Source: an uncultured Prevotellaceae bacterium (GTDB lineage: Bacteria > Bacteroidota > Bacteroidia > Bacteroidales > Bacteroidaceae). Taken from it: DNA of 43,173 nt. Positions 1-9,049 of this stretch are shown here, one piece after another (position 1 is the first letter of the stretch; every line of letters begins with the position of its first letter). The DNA is taken from contig CADCBZ010000034.1 in assembly GCA_902799765.1 (NCBI GenBank), positions 1 through 43,173 on the forward strand, read 5' to 3'. Under the pieces are notes generated by a model. It was given only the letters and a program-made list of their open reading frames with translations, made no database searches and was not told the DNA's origin. Position numbers and translations under genes: made by a program.

Positions 1-2
1 TG

Positions 3-86
3 GATAAGACTCCTATCAAGGAACTTTTTACCAAGGAACCTGAATATGTTGCTGATGATGGTCAATTGACTCTTAATTTTATTTAG
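3..86 (+). CDS. 3' end of an unidentified gene entering from the left edge
   Basis: Frame 3 is open from the first base of the window to TAG at 84-86 and gives about 27 residues ending in ...DDGQLTLNFI. The other two plus frames either stop at once or give an unlikely methionine/leucine-rich peptide. The alternating hydrophobic tail would suit the last strand of a beta-sandwich, as in many polysaccharide-degrading enzymes, but nothing more can be said. It is read as the C terminus of a gene on the same strand as the galactomannan block. Too short to name. Confidence 0.45.
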   Translation, partial: DKTPIKELFTKEPEYVADDGQLTLNFI

Positions 87-349
87 TGGACACTAATGAA
101 TTCATACAATGGTAATTATCCGTATATTTTGCTGCAAAATTAAATCAGTTTAACGAAAGGACACAACTCTTTTTTATCAAAAACCGACACTTTCCTGTAA
201 TACAATTATTTTAGTTCTTTGCATGATTGAAAAAGTAGCAGATTTTGCTAAAAAAGTTCAAGACTATTCATGCAATTATATCTAATTTTGCAGCGGTTAA
301 GTTAATAAGTATAGTTGAATAATTATCATTAAGTATTTTCTAAATTGGT
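87..349 (+). promoter_or_regulatory. Intergenic region with promoter of the galactomannan block
   Basis: This AT-rich gene-free stretch holds a Bacteroidota-type -7 box, TAATTTTG at 283-290, about 60 bases before the alpha-galactosidase start. The -33 element is weak. An inverted repeat ATTTTGC-T-GCAAAAT lies at 126-140 and could be an operator or part of a weak terminator for the upstream gene. No small ORF of note was seen. Confidence 0.5.
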
Positions 350-2545
350 ATGAAAAGATTTCAGATTGTATTAGGAGCGGCGTTGCTCCTTGGGACATCA
401 CAGGTAAGCGCCTGGGAAGGTCAAGTCGTCATCTCAACACCTAACACCTCATTAGTGCTACATGCCAGCGAGGGCGAGGATCTGAGACAAGACTACTATG
501 GTGGCCTCATCGCTGGAATTAATCAACTAAAGGAGGGGGGCAGCGATTTCAATTTCGCAGCCCTGCCCACCTTTGGTACTATTGACATGATTCATCTGCC
601 TGCCCTGCAGATACAACATAGTGATGGCGACCTAAACTTAGAGTTAAGAGTTGAGAATTATGAGTTGAAAGATGAGAATAACGCCAAGACACATGTATTT
701 ACGATGGCGGACAAGCTACTACCAGTCACCGTGAGGGTGTTCTATAAGGCATACAAAAAGGTGGATATTATTGAGACCTGGACGGAGATCTCCCATCGTG
801 AAAAGGGGAATATCATCTTGAAGCGCTTCGACTCTGGCAGTCTCACCGTACGACGTAGTGACGTATGGATCACCCATCTGCATGGTGACTGGTGTGCTGA
901 AGCCCAATTGACACAAGAGCCCCTGACACGTGGACTTAAAGTGATCCGTAATTCAGACGGTGCCCGTAATGCCCATTGTGATGCACCAGAGATCATGCTC
1001 TCACTCGACGGCGAGCCCCGTGAGGACGAAGGTCGTACCATCGGCGCTGCTCTCTGTTGGAGTGGTAATTACGAAATCCGTGTGAATACGAACAACAGCA
1101 AAACCCATCAGCTCTATGCCGGTATCGATCCGCAGTCCTCTGAATATGTGTTGGAGGCAGGCAGGAGTTTTGTGACACCCCATCTGGCTCTCACTTATTC
1201 TGACAAGGGCATGGGAGAGGTGAGCCGTAACTTCCATCGTTGGGCACGTACGGAGGGTATGCTCCACAGAGGAATGAATACAGGTGATATCCTGCTCAAC
1301 TCTTGGGAAGGTATCTACTTTGATATCACGGAGCAGAAGATTATCGACATGATGGATGACATCGCCCAGTTTGGTGGTGAACTGTTTGTGATGGATGATG
1401 GCTGGTTTGGGTCCAAGTACCAGCGTAACGACGATTCTTCAACTTTAGGCGACTGGGTGACGGACCTGAAGAAGTTGCCTGGTGGCATCAAGTCCCTCAC
1501 CGATGCAGCCCGTCAGCGTAAGATCAAGTTCGGCATCTGGATTGAGCCTGAGGCTGTGAACACCAAGAGTGAGCTTTTCGAACAGCATCCAGAATGGGCA
1601 CTCCAGACGAAAGGGCGTGAACTAAAGTTAGGGCGTGGCGGTACGCAGTTGGTACTCGATATGACTAATCCCAAGGTGCAGGACTTTGCCTTTAAGATTG
1701 TGGATGACCTGCTCACCCAGTATCCTGAGATCAGCTATCTGAAGTGGGATGCCAATGCTTCAATTCAGAACTATGGTTCACTTTATCTGCCCAAAAATAA
1801 GCAGAATAATCTGTATATCGACTACCACCTGGGACTGTTGAAGGTGCTGGAGCGTATCCGCCAGAAGTATCCTGATGTGGTGATTCAGGACTGTGCTTCT
1901 GGTGGTGGTCGTGCCAACTACGGGTTGCTACCTTACTTCGATGAGTTCTGGGTCAGCGACAATACCGACGCCTTGCAGCGTGTCTATATCCAGTGGGGCA
2001 CCAGCCTTTTCTTCCCTGCTAATGCGATGGCTCAGCACATCGGCGGCGTACCTTACTGGAATACGGGCGGACGTATCACCCCCATTAAGTTCCGTTGCGA
2101 TGTGGCGATGAGCGGACGTCTGGGTATCGAGCTCCAGCCCAAGCATATGAACGAAGAGGAGAAGTTACAATGTACAACCTGCTTTGCCGACTATAAGGAA
2201 CTGCGCCAGACCATACAGACGGGTGATCTCTACCGTCTGCAGAACCCTTATAATAGAAAAGGTATAGCCTCACTGATGTATGTCAACGAGTCTAAGAGTC
2301 AGGCGGTGGTCTTTGCCTATAAGGTGGATAACTACTACAGCATGCCCATCCCCCGCATCCGTCTGAAAGGTCTTTCTGCCGATGCCACCTATACGGTGAC
2401 AGAGAAGGATGTGAAAGCTTGGCAGAACCCTTGCGACCTCAGTGGTAAGCGGTTTACAGGTCAGTTCTTAATGGAAGTCGGCTTGGAGATTCCCCTCGAT
2501 TGGGATTATGCCTCTCGTGTTTTCGAGCTGAGACAAGATAGATAA
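350..2545 (+). CDS. GH36 alpha-galactosidase, secreted
   Basis: This enzyme should release alpha-1,6-linked galactose from galactomannan or raffinose-type oligosaccharides. It is a 731-residue protein, the usual length for the large GH36 form (N-terminal beta-sandwich, central TIM barrel, small C-terminal beta domain). A signal peptide spans about residues 1-21 (MKRFQIVLGAALLLGTSQVSA), so it acts in the periplasm or on the surface. The nucleophile is expected at Asp467 in the KWDAN motif and the acid/base at Asp537 in SDNTD, 70 residues apart as in characterised GH36 enzymes. DDGWFG near residue 350 and CASGGGR before SDNTD are further family motifs. It is the first gene of the block, 74 bases before the GH2 gene, and probably debranches the mannan for the GH26 enzyme. 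The family call is firm; the exact substrate is inferred from neighbours. Confidence 0.93.
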   Translation: MKRFQIVLGAALLLGTSQVSAWEGQVVISTPNTSLVLHASEGEDLRQDYYGGLIAGINQLKEGGSDFNFAALPTFGTIDMIHLPALQIQHSDGDLNLELRVENYELKDENNAKTHVFTMADKLLPVTVRVFYKAYKKVDIIETWTEISHREKGNIILKRFDSGSLTVRRSDVWITHLHGDWCAEAQLTQEPLTRGLKVIRNSDGARNAHCDAPEIMLSLDGEPREDEGRTIGAALCWSGNYEIRVNTNNSKTHQLYAGIDPQSSEYVLEAGRSFVTPHLALTYSDKGMGEVSRNFHRWARTEGMLHRGMNTGDILLNSWEGIYFDITEQKIIDMMDDIAQFGGELFVMDDGWFGSKYQRNDDSSTLGDWVTDLKKLPGGIKSLTDAARQRKIKFGIWIEPEAVNTKSELFEQHPEWALQTKGRELKLGRGGTQLVLDMTNPKVQDFAFKIVDDLLTQYPEISYLKWDANASIQNYGSLYLPKNKQNNLYIDYHLGLLKVLERIRQKYPDVVIQDCASGGGRANYGLLPYFDEFWVSDNTDALQRVYIQWGTSLFFPANAMAQHIGGVPYWNTGGRITPIKFRCDVAMSGRLGIELQPKHMNEEEKLQCTTCFADYKELRQTIQTGDLYRLQNPYNRKGIASLMYVNESKSQAVVFAYKVDNYYSMPIPRIRLKGLSADATYTVTEKDVKAWQNPCDLSGKRFTGQFLMEVGLEIPLDWDYASRVFELRQDR

Positions 2546-2619
2546 AACGCTGGTCAAAGCGAGAGATGATAACCATAGACCTGACTGTGATGAGTTTTCG
2601 TTTATTAAAGTAAGTAGTT

Positions 2620-5055
2620 ATGGAAATTAGGAAATGGACGGTTGTTTTGGTTTGGATAGCCACTGCCTGTATGAATGCACAGAATGTGCGCGAAGTAACG
2701 AGGCTTGACGAAGGATGGAGATTTACACTTGGTAATGCTGCTGACCCTACTAAGGACTTCGGTTGTGGAACAGAGTATTTTAATTATCTGACGAAAGCAA
2801 ATTCAATACACAATGAGGGACCGTATGCCGCGAAGTCCGATGATTCTATGTGGCAGGAGGTGAACATCCCTCACGACTGGGTTACTACACTGCCATACGC
2901 CCAGCCTGCAAGCCATTCACATGGCTACAAGACCGTGGGCTATAAATACCCAGAGACAAGTGTGGGATGGTATCGCAAGGTGATCAATATACCTGCTGAG
3001 GACTTCGGCAAGCATATCGCCCTACGGTTCGACGGCATCTTCCGCAATGCCCGAGTCTGGTTCAATGGCTTCTACATGGGTACAGAGCCCAGCGGCTATG
3101 CCACGCAAGTGTATGACGTGACTGAGTACGTGAACTATGGTGGCGATAATCTTATCTGTGTACGGGCGGATGCTACTCTGGAAGAAGGATGGTTCTATGA
3201 GGGCGCTGGTATTTATCGTGATGTGTGGCTGCTGAAATCGGCTGCCGTCAGTGTAGCTTCTTTCGGCACATTCGTATATGCTGATCTTAAAGCACCTTAC
3301 GACAAGGCTGCTATCACCATAGAGACTGAGGTGAGCAATCATGCTTTGAAGACAAAGACCTGTACAGTGGAGCAACGGCTGCTGGATGCTGATGGCAACG
3401 AGGTGGGTAAAGCCGATGCTACATCACTTAACTTACAGGCCAAGCAGACATTAGGCAGTAAGCAGACGCTGACGCTCAATCATCCCCATCTATGGAGTAC
3501 CACCGATCCCTATTTATATAAGGTAGAAACGACTATCAAGGTGGATGGCTGTATAACAGATATCTTTGAGACCACCATGGGCATACGCGATATTGTTTTC
3601 GATGCTGAACGAGGCTTCCTGCTCAATGGACAGCAACTGAAGTTAAAAGGCGTAAATATGCATCAGGATCATGCAGGTGTAGGTACAGCCATTCCTGATG
3701 CTCTTCAGGCATGGCGTATCAAACAGTTGAAAGCTATCGGCTGCAATGCTTATCGGGCTTCTCATAATCCAATGACACCAGCCCTGCTTGATATTTGCGA
3801 CCGTGAAGGCATACTGGTTATCGATGAGAATCGTCTGTCGGGCATAAATACAGAGCATCTACGTCTTTTAGAAAATATGATTAAGCGAGACCGCAACCAT
3901 CCGTCAATTATCCTTTGGAGCAATGGCAACGAGGAGTGGGGTATGGAGAACACTGTTCAGGGTACACGTATTGCTGCTGCCATGTGTGAATATACCCGCC
4001 TGCTTGACCCTACACGCCACTCTACTATGGCCAATGCTGGTGGAGGGGAGATGATCAAGGGTCTCGATGTGGTTGGATTCAACTATATCGTTCAGAACGA
4101 TGTAGACAATCGTAAGAAACAGAACCACACATGGAAAATTGTTGGAACGGAAGAGACCACTGGCTGCGGTACTCGTGGCTGGTACTTTAAAGACGAGAAG
4201 CATTCTGGTCGGATGGTAAGTCTGAACCGTACCTTTGAGCAAAACTACGAAAACATCATAGAGCGCGGCTGGAAGTTCTACGCTGAACGTCCTTGGGCTG
4301 CAGGACTGTTTTACTGGACAGGTTTCGACTATCGCGGCGAGCCCAATCCGCTCAGTTATCCTGCCCACGACTCCGAATTCGGTATCTTCGATTATTGTGG
4401 TTTCCCTAAAGACGAGGCTTGGTATCTGCGGGCATGGTGGATGGATGACCCCGTTCTCCACATCTTCCCCCATTGGAATCTACAGGGTCACGAAGGCGAG
4501 GAAGTGGAAATCTGGGCCTATAGTAACTGCGACGAGGTAGAGCTGACTGTCAACGGTAAAAAACTGGGTCGTCAAACGATGCCCAAGAACGGCCATTTAA
4601 AATGGAAGGCTACATACAACCCCGGCAAAGTAGTTGCCACTGGCTATAAGAAAGGTAAGCATGTCATCACGGAGACCATCGAGACCACCAAGCCTGCATC
4701 GAAGATCATGCTGAAGGCCGACCGCCAGCAGATTACTGCCGATGGGTGTGATGTGAGTGTGGTAACTGTTGAGGTCCAAGATAGCAAAGGTCGCATCGTG
4801 CCCGATGCCTGTCCTGTGCTCAGATTCAAACTCGAGGGCAATGGCCGCATTCTTGGTGTTGGCAATGGTGATCCGTCGTATTTGGGAGAAGACCATCCTA
4901 AGACATCCAATTGCAGTGAGTTCACCATCCCAGCCTTCAACGGTTTGGCACAGGTCATTATCCAGAGCAGTCACACCGCAACGACCCTCCAACTGACCGC
5001 CACCGCCGATGGGCTGAAAATGGGAGTTCTGACTATTTTTGCAGGGGTTAAATAA
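2620..5055 (+). CDS. GH2 family beta-galactosidase-like enzyme
   Basis: A secreted glycoside hydrolase of 811 residues with a short signal peptide (about residues 1-20, ending in MNA-Q). The order is GH2 sugar-binding jelly roll (about 30-215), immunoglobulin-like domain (about 220-325), TIM barrel (about 330-600), then C-terminal beta-sandwich domains of the DUF4982/invasin-like type. The acid/base Glu lies in ILWSNGNEEWG; the nucleophile is probably the Glu in VGTEET. WTGFDYRGEPNPL is typical of Bacteroidota GH2 beta-galactosidases. The usual DEAFD after the fourth barrel strand is here DENRLSG, a small departure that could alter specificity. It follows the alpha-galactosidase and probably trims side chains; a beta-mannosidase role is possible but the motifs fit less well. 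It ends 12 bases before the broken esterase gene. Confidence 0.87.
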   Translation: MEIRKWTVVLVWIATACMNAQNVREVTRLDEGWRFTLGNAADPTKDFGCGTEYFNYLTKANSIHNEGPYAAKSDDSMWQEVNIPHDWVTTLPYAQPASHSHGYKTVGYKYPETSVGWYRKVINIPAEDFGKHIALRFDGIFRNARVWFNGFYMGTEPSGYATQVYDVTEYVNYGGDNLICVRADATLEEGWFYEGAGIYRDVWLLKSAAVSVASFGTFVYADLKAPYDKAAITIETEVSNHALKTKTCTVEQRLLDADGNEVGKADATSLNLQAKQTLGSKQTLTLNHPHLWSTTDPYLYKVETTIKVDGCITDIFETTMGIRDIVFDAERGFLLNGQQLKLKGVNMHQDHAGVGTAIPDALQAWRIKQLKAIGCNAYRASHNPMTPALLDICDREGILVIDENRLSGINTEHLRLLENMIKRDRNHPSIILWSNGNEEWGMENTVQGTRIAAAMCEYTRLLDPTRHSTMANAGGGEMIKGLDVVGFNYIVQNDVDNRKKQNHTWKIVGTEETTGCGTRGWYFKDEKHSGRMVSLNRTFEQNYENIIERGWKFYAERPWAAGLFYWTGFDYRGEPNPLSYPAHDSEFGIFDYCGFPKDEAWYLRAWWMDDPVLHIFPHWNLQGHEGEEVEIWAYSNCDEVELTVNGKKLGRQTMPKNGHLKWKATYNPGKVVATGYKKGKHVITETIETTKPASKIMLKADRQQITADGCDVSVVTVEVQDSKGRIVPDACPVLRFKLEGNGRILGVGNGDPSYLGEDHPKTSNCSEFTIPAFNGLAQVIIQSSHTATTLQLTATADGLKMGVLTIFAGVK

Positions 5056-5067
5056 ACAATAGTAAAA

Positions 5068-5320
5068 ATGAAAAGACAAGTTTTCCTTTTATTGGCCATT
5101 CTGGCCATGTTGCCCATAGGGGCGCAAATCAGGGGCAATAGTATTGTTGTAACTGTGGAGCCCGATCACCAAGACTGGAATTATTGTGTAGGTGAGACGG
5201 CCAGGTTCACGGTGGAAGTACGCCGCTCGGGCACACTTGTCAATGATGTCATCATAGACTATGCTGCTGGTCCAGAGATGTATCAGGATACCAAGAAGAC
5301 CATTGAGCTTAAAGACGGCA
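5068..5320 (+). pseudogene. Truncated CE7-type acetylxylan esterase (N-terminal fragment)
   Basis: The frame opens with a signal peptide (MKRQVFLLLAILAMLPIGAQ) and continues as the N-terminal beta-strand domain seen ahead of the alpha/beta-hydrolase fold in Bacteroidota acetylxylan esterases (VTVEPDHQDWNY...GETARFTVEV...DYAAGPEMYQDTKK...LKDGT). After about 84 codons the homology stops. The frame then runs eight to nine codons into foreign sequence and ends at TGA 5347-5349. The catalytic Ser/Asp/His domain is absent, so the product cannot be an esterase. The missing part was probably lost with the 5' end of an adjacent GH130 gene. CE7 is recognised from the N-terminal pattern only. If it was once intact, it would have removed acetyl groups from mannan or xylan. 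Confidence 0.72.
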
Positions 5321-5441
5321 CGTGGCAACCTCGACTGTTGACAAGCTGATTGACTATTGTATGAATACACCTGAGGACGGTTATATTACTGCAGCAAGTG
5401 TGGAAACGATCAAGAAACTCATCGCAAAAAATCGCCAATAA
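5319..5441 (+). pseudogene. C-terminal remnant of a second GH130 phosphorylase gene
   Basis: From CAC at 5319 to TAA at 5439-5441 there are 40 sense codons in a frame different from the esterase fragment. They match the end of the intact GH130 protein at 7864-9030 at 31 of 40 positions (VATS, DYCMNTPEDG, ASVETIKKL and AKN are identical). The DNA is clearly diverged, so this is an old paralogue, not a recent copy. Its stop codon overlaps the GH26 start by one base (TAATG), which shows that a GH130 gene once sat directly in front of the mannanase. The start and the whole catalytic domain are missing. Confidence 0.85.
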
Positions 5442-6559
5442 TGAAGAAAGCAATTCTAATCGCTGTAGCGGCATTAGCAGTAGCAATGGCCGCATGCACA
5501 AGTAAGAAGTCAGCAGTGCCAGAATTAACTCAGGCACAGCAATTGGAGGAGCGTCTGGACTCTCTTCAACAGAAAGGTTATATGTCAGGACATCAGGACG
5601 ATCCGTTCTATGGTGTAGGATGGGCCTATGAAGATGGCAAGAGTGATGTACTCTTGTCTGTAGGTGACTATCCTGCTGTGATGGGTTTCGAACTTGGTGG
5701 TATTGAGATGGGCGATGAGAAGAATCTTGACAGCGTTCCATTTACAAAGATCCATGACGAGTTGTTGGCCCATGTGAAACGAGGCGGTATTGTTACCGTT
5801 AGCTGGCATCCTCGTAATCCTATTACGACTGTTGAGGGTGGTGGTAGGGCAGGACAGGCCTATCCTGCGGGCTCTACATGGGATGTTACTGACTCAACAG
5901 TCGTCAAGAGTGTCTTGCCTGATGGAGCCAATGCGGAGAAGTTCCAGCTATGGATGAAACGTGTGAGTGACTTTATGGAAACCCTGAAGAATGATGAGGG
6001 TCAGCCCGTGCCCATCATTTTCCGTCCTTGGCATGAGAACAACGGCTCGTGGTTCTGGTGGGGACAGAATCTGTGTAGTGATGAGGAGTTCAAAGGTCTC
6101 TGGAACTTGTTGCAAGACTATATGAATGAGCGGGGATTTAGCAATCTGCTATGGAGTTATTCACCTAATCTTGACGGACATTGGACTACAGAACGTTTTA
6201 TGCAACGATATCCTGGCGATGATCGTGTGTCGTTGCTTGGTATTGATGCCTATCAGGGGGGAAGTGAAGAGGATTTCGTCAATGGGCTTACGGCCGACTT
6301 CGATTTCCTGACTAAGTTTGCTAAGGATCATGACAAGCTCATCGCCCTGACAGAGTGCGGACTGAAAAATCTGCCTGATCCTACTTGGTATTCACGTGTG
6401 TTGAAGCCTATCATGGACAAATACCCCATCTGTTACTTCCTGCTTTGGCGCAATACTGAAGATCAGTTCTTCGGCCCTGTCCCAAATACGCCCTGTGGTG
6501 ATGATTTCAAGAAACTCTACGAATCAGAAAACGTTTTGTTCCTGAAAGATATTCAATAA
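5441..6559 (+). CDS. GH26 endo-beta-1,4-mannanase, lipoprotein
   Basis: This 372-residue protein should cut beta-1,4-mannan backbones, probably to mannobiose. The N terminus is a lipoprotein signal (MKKAILIAVAALAVAMAAC, Cys19 as lipid anchor), so it sits on an outer- or inner-membrane leaflet. The GH26 barrel is complete: acid/base Glu199 in RPWHENNGSWFWW and nucleophile Glu305 in ALTECG, about 106 residues apart as in other GH26 mannanases. HDELLAHVKRGGIVTVSWH is the family's strand 2-3 region. The start codon overlaps the stop of the GH130 remnant by one base, so translation was once coupled to that lost gene. It is followed after 18 bases by the epimerase. The B. fragilis mannobiose pathway has the same trio (GH26, epimerase, GH130). 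Confidence 0.93.
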   Translation: MKKAILIAVAALAVAMAACTSKKSAVPELTQAQQLEERLDSLQQKGYMSGHQDDPFYGVGWAYEDGKSDVLLSVGDYPAVMGFELGGIEMGDEKNLDSVPFTKIHDELLAHVKRGGIVTVSWHPRNPITTVEGGGRAGQAYPAGSTWDVTDSTVVKSVLPDGANAEKFQLWMKRVSDFMETLKNDEGQPVPIIFRPWHENNGSWFWWGQNLCSDEEFKGLWNLLQDYMNERGFSNLLWSYSPNLDGHWTTERFMQRYPGDDRVSLLGIDAYQGGSEEDFVNGLTADFDFLTKFAKDHDKLIALTECGLKNLPDPTWYSRVLKPIMDKYPICYFLLWRNTEDQFFGPVPNTPCGDDFKKLYESENVLFLKDIQ

Positions 6560-6577
6560 CTAAATAGTATAGAAGAA

Positions 6578-7765
6578 ATGACAGAGGTTAGCATCTTTAA
6601 ACAAGAAGTGCGCGAGGTCTTGGAGGACAACATCTTGCGTTTTTGGATCGAACGAATGCAGGACGAGGAGCATGGTGGCTTCTACGGTCGCATCGACAAT
6701 CAGAATATACTGCATGCCGATGCTGACAAGGGGGCCATTCTGAATGCCCGCATCCTTTGGACCTTTTCAGCGGCCTATCGCGTGTTGGGTAAGAGTGAGT
6801 ATCTCAAGATCGCTACTCGTGCCAAGCGTTATTTCATCGATCATTTCATCGATCCAGAATACGGTGGCGTGTATTGGAGTCTCGATTACAAGGGACAACC
6901 TAAAGAGACGAAGAAACAATTCTATGCCATCGGGTTTGCCATCTATGGCTTGTCAGAATATGTACGTGCCACGAATGATCAGAAGGCTTTGAAGTTGGCC
7001 ATCAACCTGTATCACTGTATTGAGGAACATGCCTTGGATCGTGAGTATAATGGTTATATTGAGGCATTGACACGCGACTGGCAACCCATCGGTGATATGC
7101 GCCTCTCAGAGTATGATGCCAACTATCCCAAGTCGCAGAATACTCATCTTCATATCATCGAGCCCTATACCAACCTCTACCGTGTGTGGCCTTCTAAAGA
7201 ATTGGAAGCGTCGCTACGTAATATCATTGGTATCTTTACGGACCGCATACTTAATCCTGAGACGCATCATCTCGACCTCTTCTTCGAGATGGACTGGACG
7301 CGTGGGGCTGGTCAGTTGGAGAGTTATGGACACGACATCGAATGTTCATGGCTGATGCATGAGGCAGCACTGGTGTTAGGTGATCAGAAAGTATTAAATA
7401 AGGTAGAACCTATTGTACAGATCGTTGCGAAAGCCTCGGAGAAAGGACTGAACCCCGATGGCTCGATGATTCACGAAGCCAACTTGACAGCAGGCACCAA
7501 GGATGACGACTTACACTGGTGGGTACAGGCTGAGGCTGTCGTAGGCTTCTACAATATCTACCAGCATTTCCACGATGAGGCTGCGCTCGAAAAAGCACTC
7601 CGTTGCTGGCAGTATATTAAAGAGAATCTGATAGACTATCAGCATGGAGAGTGGTATTGGAGCCGCCATCGTGATGGGTCGCTGAACACCGTTGATGACA
7701 AGGCCGGCTTCTGGAAATGTCCCTACCATAATGGCCGCATGTGTCTGGAGATGATAGAAAGGTAG
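6578..7765 (+). CDS. AGE-family epimerase, probable cellobiose/mannobiose 2-epimerase
   Basis: A 395-residue cytoplasmic (alpha/alpha)6-barrel protein of the N-acylglucosamine 2-epimerase superfamily. It should convert beta-1,4-mannobiose to mannosylglucose by epimerising C2 of the reducing sugar. Family features seen: the N-terminal WxxRxxDEEHGGFYGRID region, GGVYWSLD, the catalytic-histidine segments HDIECSWLMHEA and DDDLHWWVQAE, and a C-terminal WKCPYHNGRMCLEM motif. No signal peptide, as expected for an intracellular enzyme. It lies between the mannanase and the mannosylglucose phosphorylase, which together define the mannobiose pathway described in B. fragilis. N-acetylglucosamine epimerase activity is the alternative, but this context strongly favours a disaccharide substrate. 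Confidence 0.9.
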   Translation: MTEVSIFKQEVREVLEDNILRFWIERMQDEEHGGFYGRIDNQNILHADADKGAILNARILWTFSAAYRVLGKSEYLKIATRAKRYFIDHFIDPEYGGVYWSLDYKGQPKETKKQFYAIGFAIYGLSEYVRATNDQKALKLAINLYHCIEEHALDREYNGYIEALTRDWQPIGDMRLSEYDANYPKSQNTHLHIIEPYTNLYRVWPSKELEASLRNIIGIFTDRILNPETHHLDLFFEMDWTRGAGQLESYGHDIECSWLMHEAALVLGDQKVLNKVEPIVQIVAKASEKGLNPDGSMIHEANLTAGTKDDDLHWWVQAEAVVGFYNIYQHFHDEAALEKALRCWQYIKENLIDYQHGEWYWSRHRDGSLNTVDDKAGFWKCPYHNGRMCLEMIER

Positions 7766-7816
7766 GGGTAGCATGTGTATCTACTACATTCACAAAAAGA
7801 CATTTATCTATAATAA

Positions 7817-7848
7817 TTTGTATAATTCAGTTTTTCTTCATATTTTTG
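7817..7848 (+). promoter_or_regulatory. Promoter of the GH130 gene
   Basis: TTTG at 7817-7820 and TATTTTTG at 7841-7848 are separated by 20 bp, a full match to the Bacteroidota housekeeping promoter (-33 TTTG, -7 TAnnTTTG). The expected start of transcription is near 7855, giving a very short leader before the ATG at 7864. It lets gh130 and manA be expressed separately from the upstream hydrolases. Confidence 0.72.
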
Positions 7849-7863
7849 CAACGAAAAAACTAT

Positions 7864-9030
7864 ATGAATATGAACTATCAAGAGAAAGTACAGGCATTAC
7901 GCCAGCGCCATGAGGCACTGCTTCAGCGCAAGAACCAAGTGATGGAGGGTGGTAACGGTATCTATGAGAAGTATGTTTACCCCATTTTGACGGCAGAGCA
8001 CACACCTCTGGAGTGGAAATACGACTTCAACGAGCAGGATAACCCCTTCCTGATGCAGCGTATCATGATGAATGCGGTGCTGAATGCGGGAGCCATCAAG
8101 TTAGACGGACGCTACCTGTTGGTATGCCGTGTGGAGGGCGCCGACCGTAAGTCGTTCTTCGCTGTGGCAGAGTCACCTAACGGTATTGACCAGTGGCGTT
8201 TCTGGGAAGAGCCCATCACAATGCCTGACACGGAGGATCCTGCCACTAATATCTACGACATGCGTGTCACCCAGCATGAGGATGGCTGGATCTATGGTGT
8301 CTTCTGTGCGGAACGTCATGACCCCTCACAGCCAGGTAACCTGAGTGCGGCTACCGCTACGGCAGGCATCGCCCGTACAAAGGACCTGAAGACCTGGGAG
8401 CGTCTGCCAGACCTGAAGACCAAGAGTCAGCAGCGTAATGTAGTGTTGCATCCAGAATTCGTGAATGGAAAGTATGCCCTCTATACCCGTCCGCAGGATG
8501 GCTTTATCGACACCGGCAGCGGTGGTGGCATCGGCTGGGCACTGGTGGACGATATGACCCATGCCGAGGTGAAGGAAGAGAAGATCATCTATGAGCGCAA
8601 GTACCACACCATCACCGAGGTGAAGAACGGCGAGGGTCCTCATCCGCTGAAGACAGAGAAAGGTTGGCTGCATCTGGCCCATGGCGTTCGTGGCACTGCC
8701 GACGGTCTGCGCTATGTATTATATATGTATATGACCTCCCTTGAGGATCCCACGAAGGTCATCGCCAAGCCTGGCGGCTTCTTCCTGGTGCCAGAGGGCA
8801 ACGAGTATATCGGCGACGTGATGAACGTAGCCTTTGCCAATGGCTGGATCAAGGACGAGGATGGCAAGGTGTTCATCTATTATGCTTCAGCTGATACCCG
8901 TATGCACGTGGCTACCTCAAGCGTAGAGCGTCTGGTGGACTACTGTATGAACACCCCTGAGGACGGTCTCACCACCAGTGCCAGCGTGGAGACCATCAAG
9001 AAACTGGTCGCCAAGAACAAGAAACAATAA
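7864..9030 (+). CDS. GH130 4-O-beta-D-mannosyl-D-glucose phosphorylase
   Basis: This enzyme splits beta-1,4-mannosylglucose with phosphate into alpha-mannose 1-phosphate and glucose in the cytoplasm. The frame is open further upstream into the epimerase gene, but the start is placed at ATG 7864 (MNMNYQEK), just after the promoter; it gives 388 residues, the normal GH130 subfamily 1 length. The family's five-bladed propeller pattern is visible, and the probable catalytic Asp is Asp132 in IYDMRVTQHEDGW. GGGIGWAL and EGPHPLKTEKGWLHLAHGVR are phosphate/substrate-binding regions of the family. The C-terminal tail matches the remnant at 5319-5441. The next gene, 19 bases downstream, isomerises mannose 6-phosphate, so a phosphomannomutase elsewhere in the genome must link the two steps. 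Confidence 0.92.
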   Translation: MNMNYQEKVQALRQRHEALLQRKNQVMEGGNGIYEKYVYPILTAEHTPLEWKYDFNEQDNPFLMQRIMMNAVLNAGAIKLDGRYLLVCRVEGADRKSFFAVAESPNGIDQWRFWEEPITMPDTEDPATNIYDMRVTQHEDGWIYGVFCAERHDPSQPGNLSAATATAGIARTKDLKTWERLPDLKTKSQQRNVVLHPEFVNGKYALYTRPQDGFIDTGSGGGIGWALVDDMTHAEVKEEKIIYERKYHTITEVKNGEGPHPLKTEKGWLHLAHGVRGTADGLRYVLYMYMTSLEDPTKVIAKPGGFFLVPEGNEYIGDVMNVAFANGWIKDEDGKVFIYYASADTRMHVATSSVERLVDYCMNTPEDGLTTSASVETIKKLVAKNKKQ

Positions 9031-9049
9031 TTTCAACAACGAAAAGCTC

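Noticed and set aside
3904-4473. A 189-residue antisense ORF inside the GH2 gene
   Set aside because: It is a mirror of a strongly conserved coding region, with no promoter or family similarity.
7741-7863. Longer GH130 start at 7741
   Set aside because: It overlaps the epimerase gene, crosses a full consensus promoter, and adds 41 residues without family similarity.
8978-9049. Longer ManA start at 8978
   Set aside because: The extra residues are the GH130 3' end read in another frame; the family begins at MKPYKFEPYLK.
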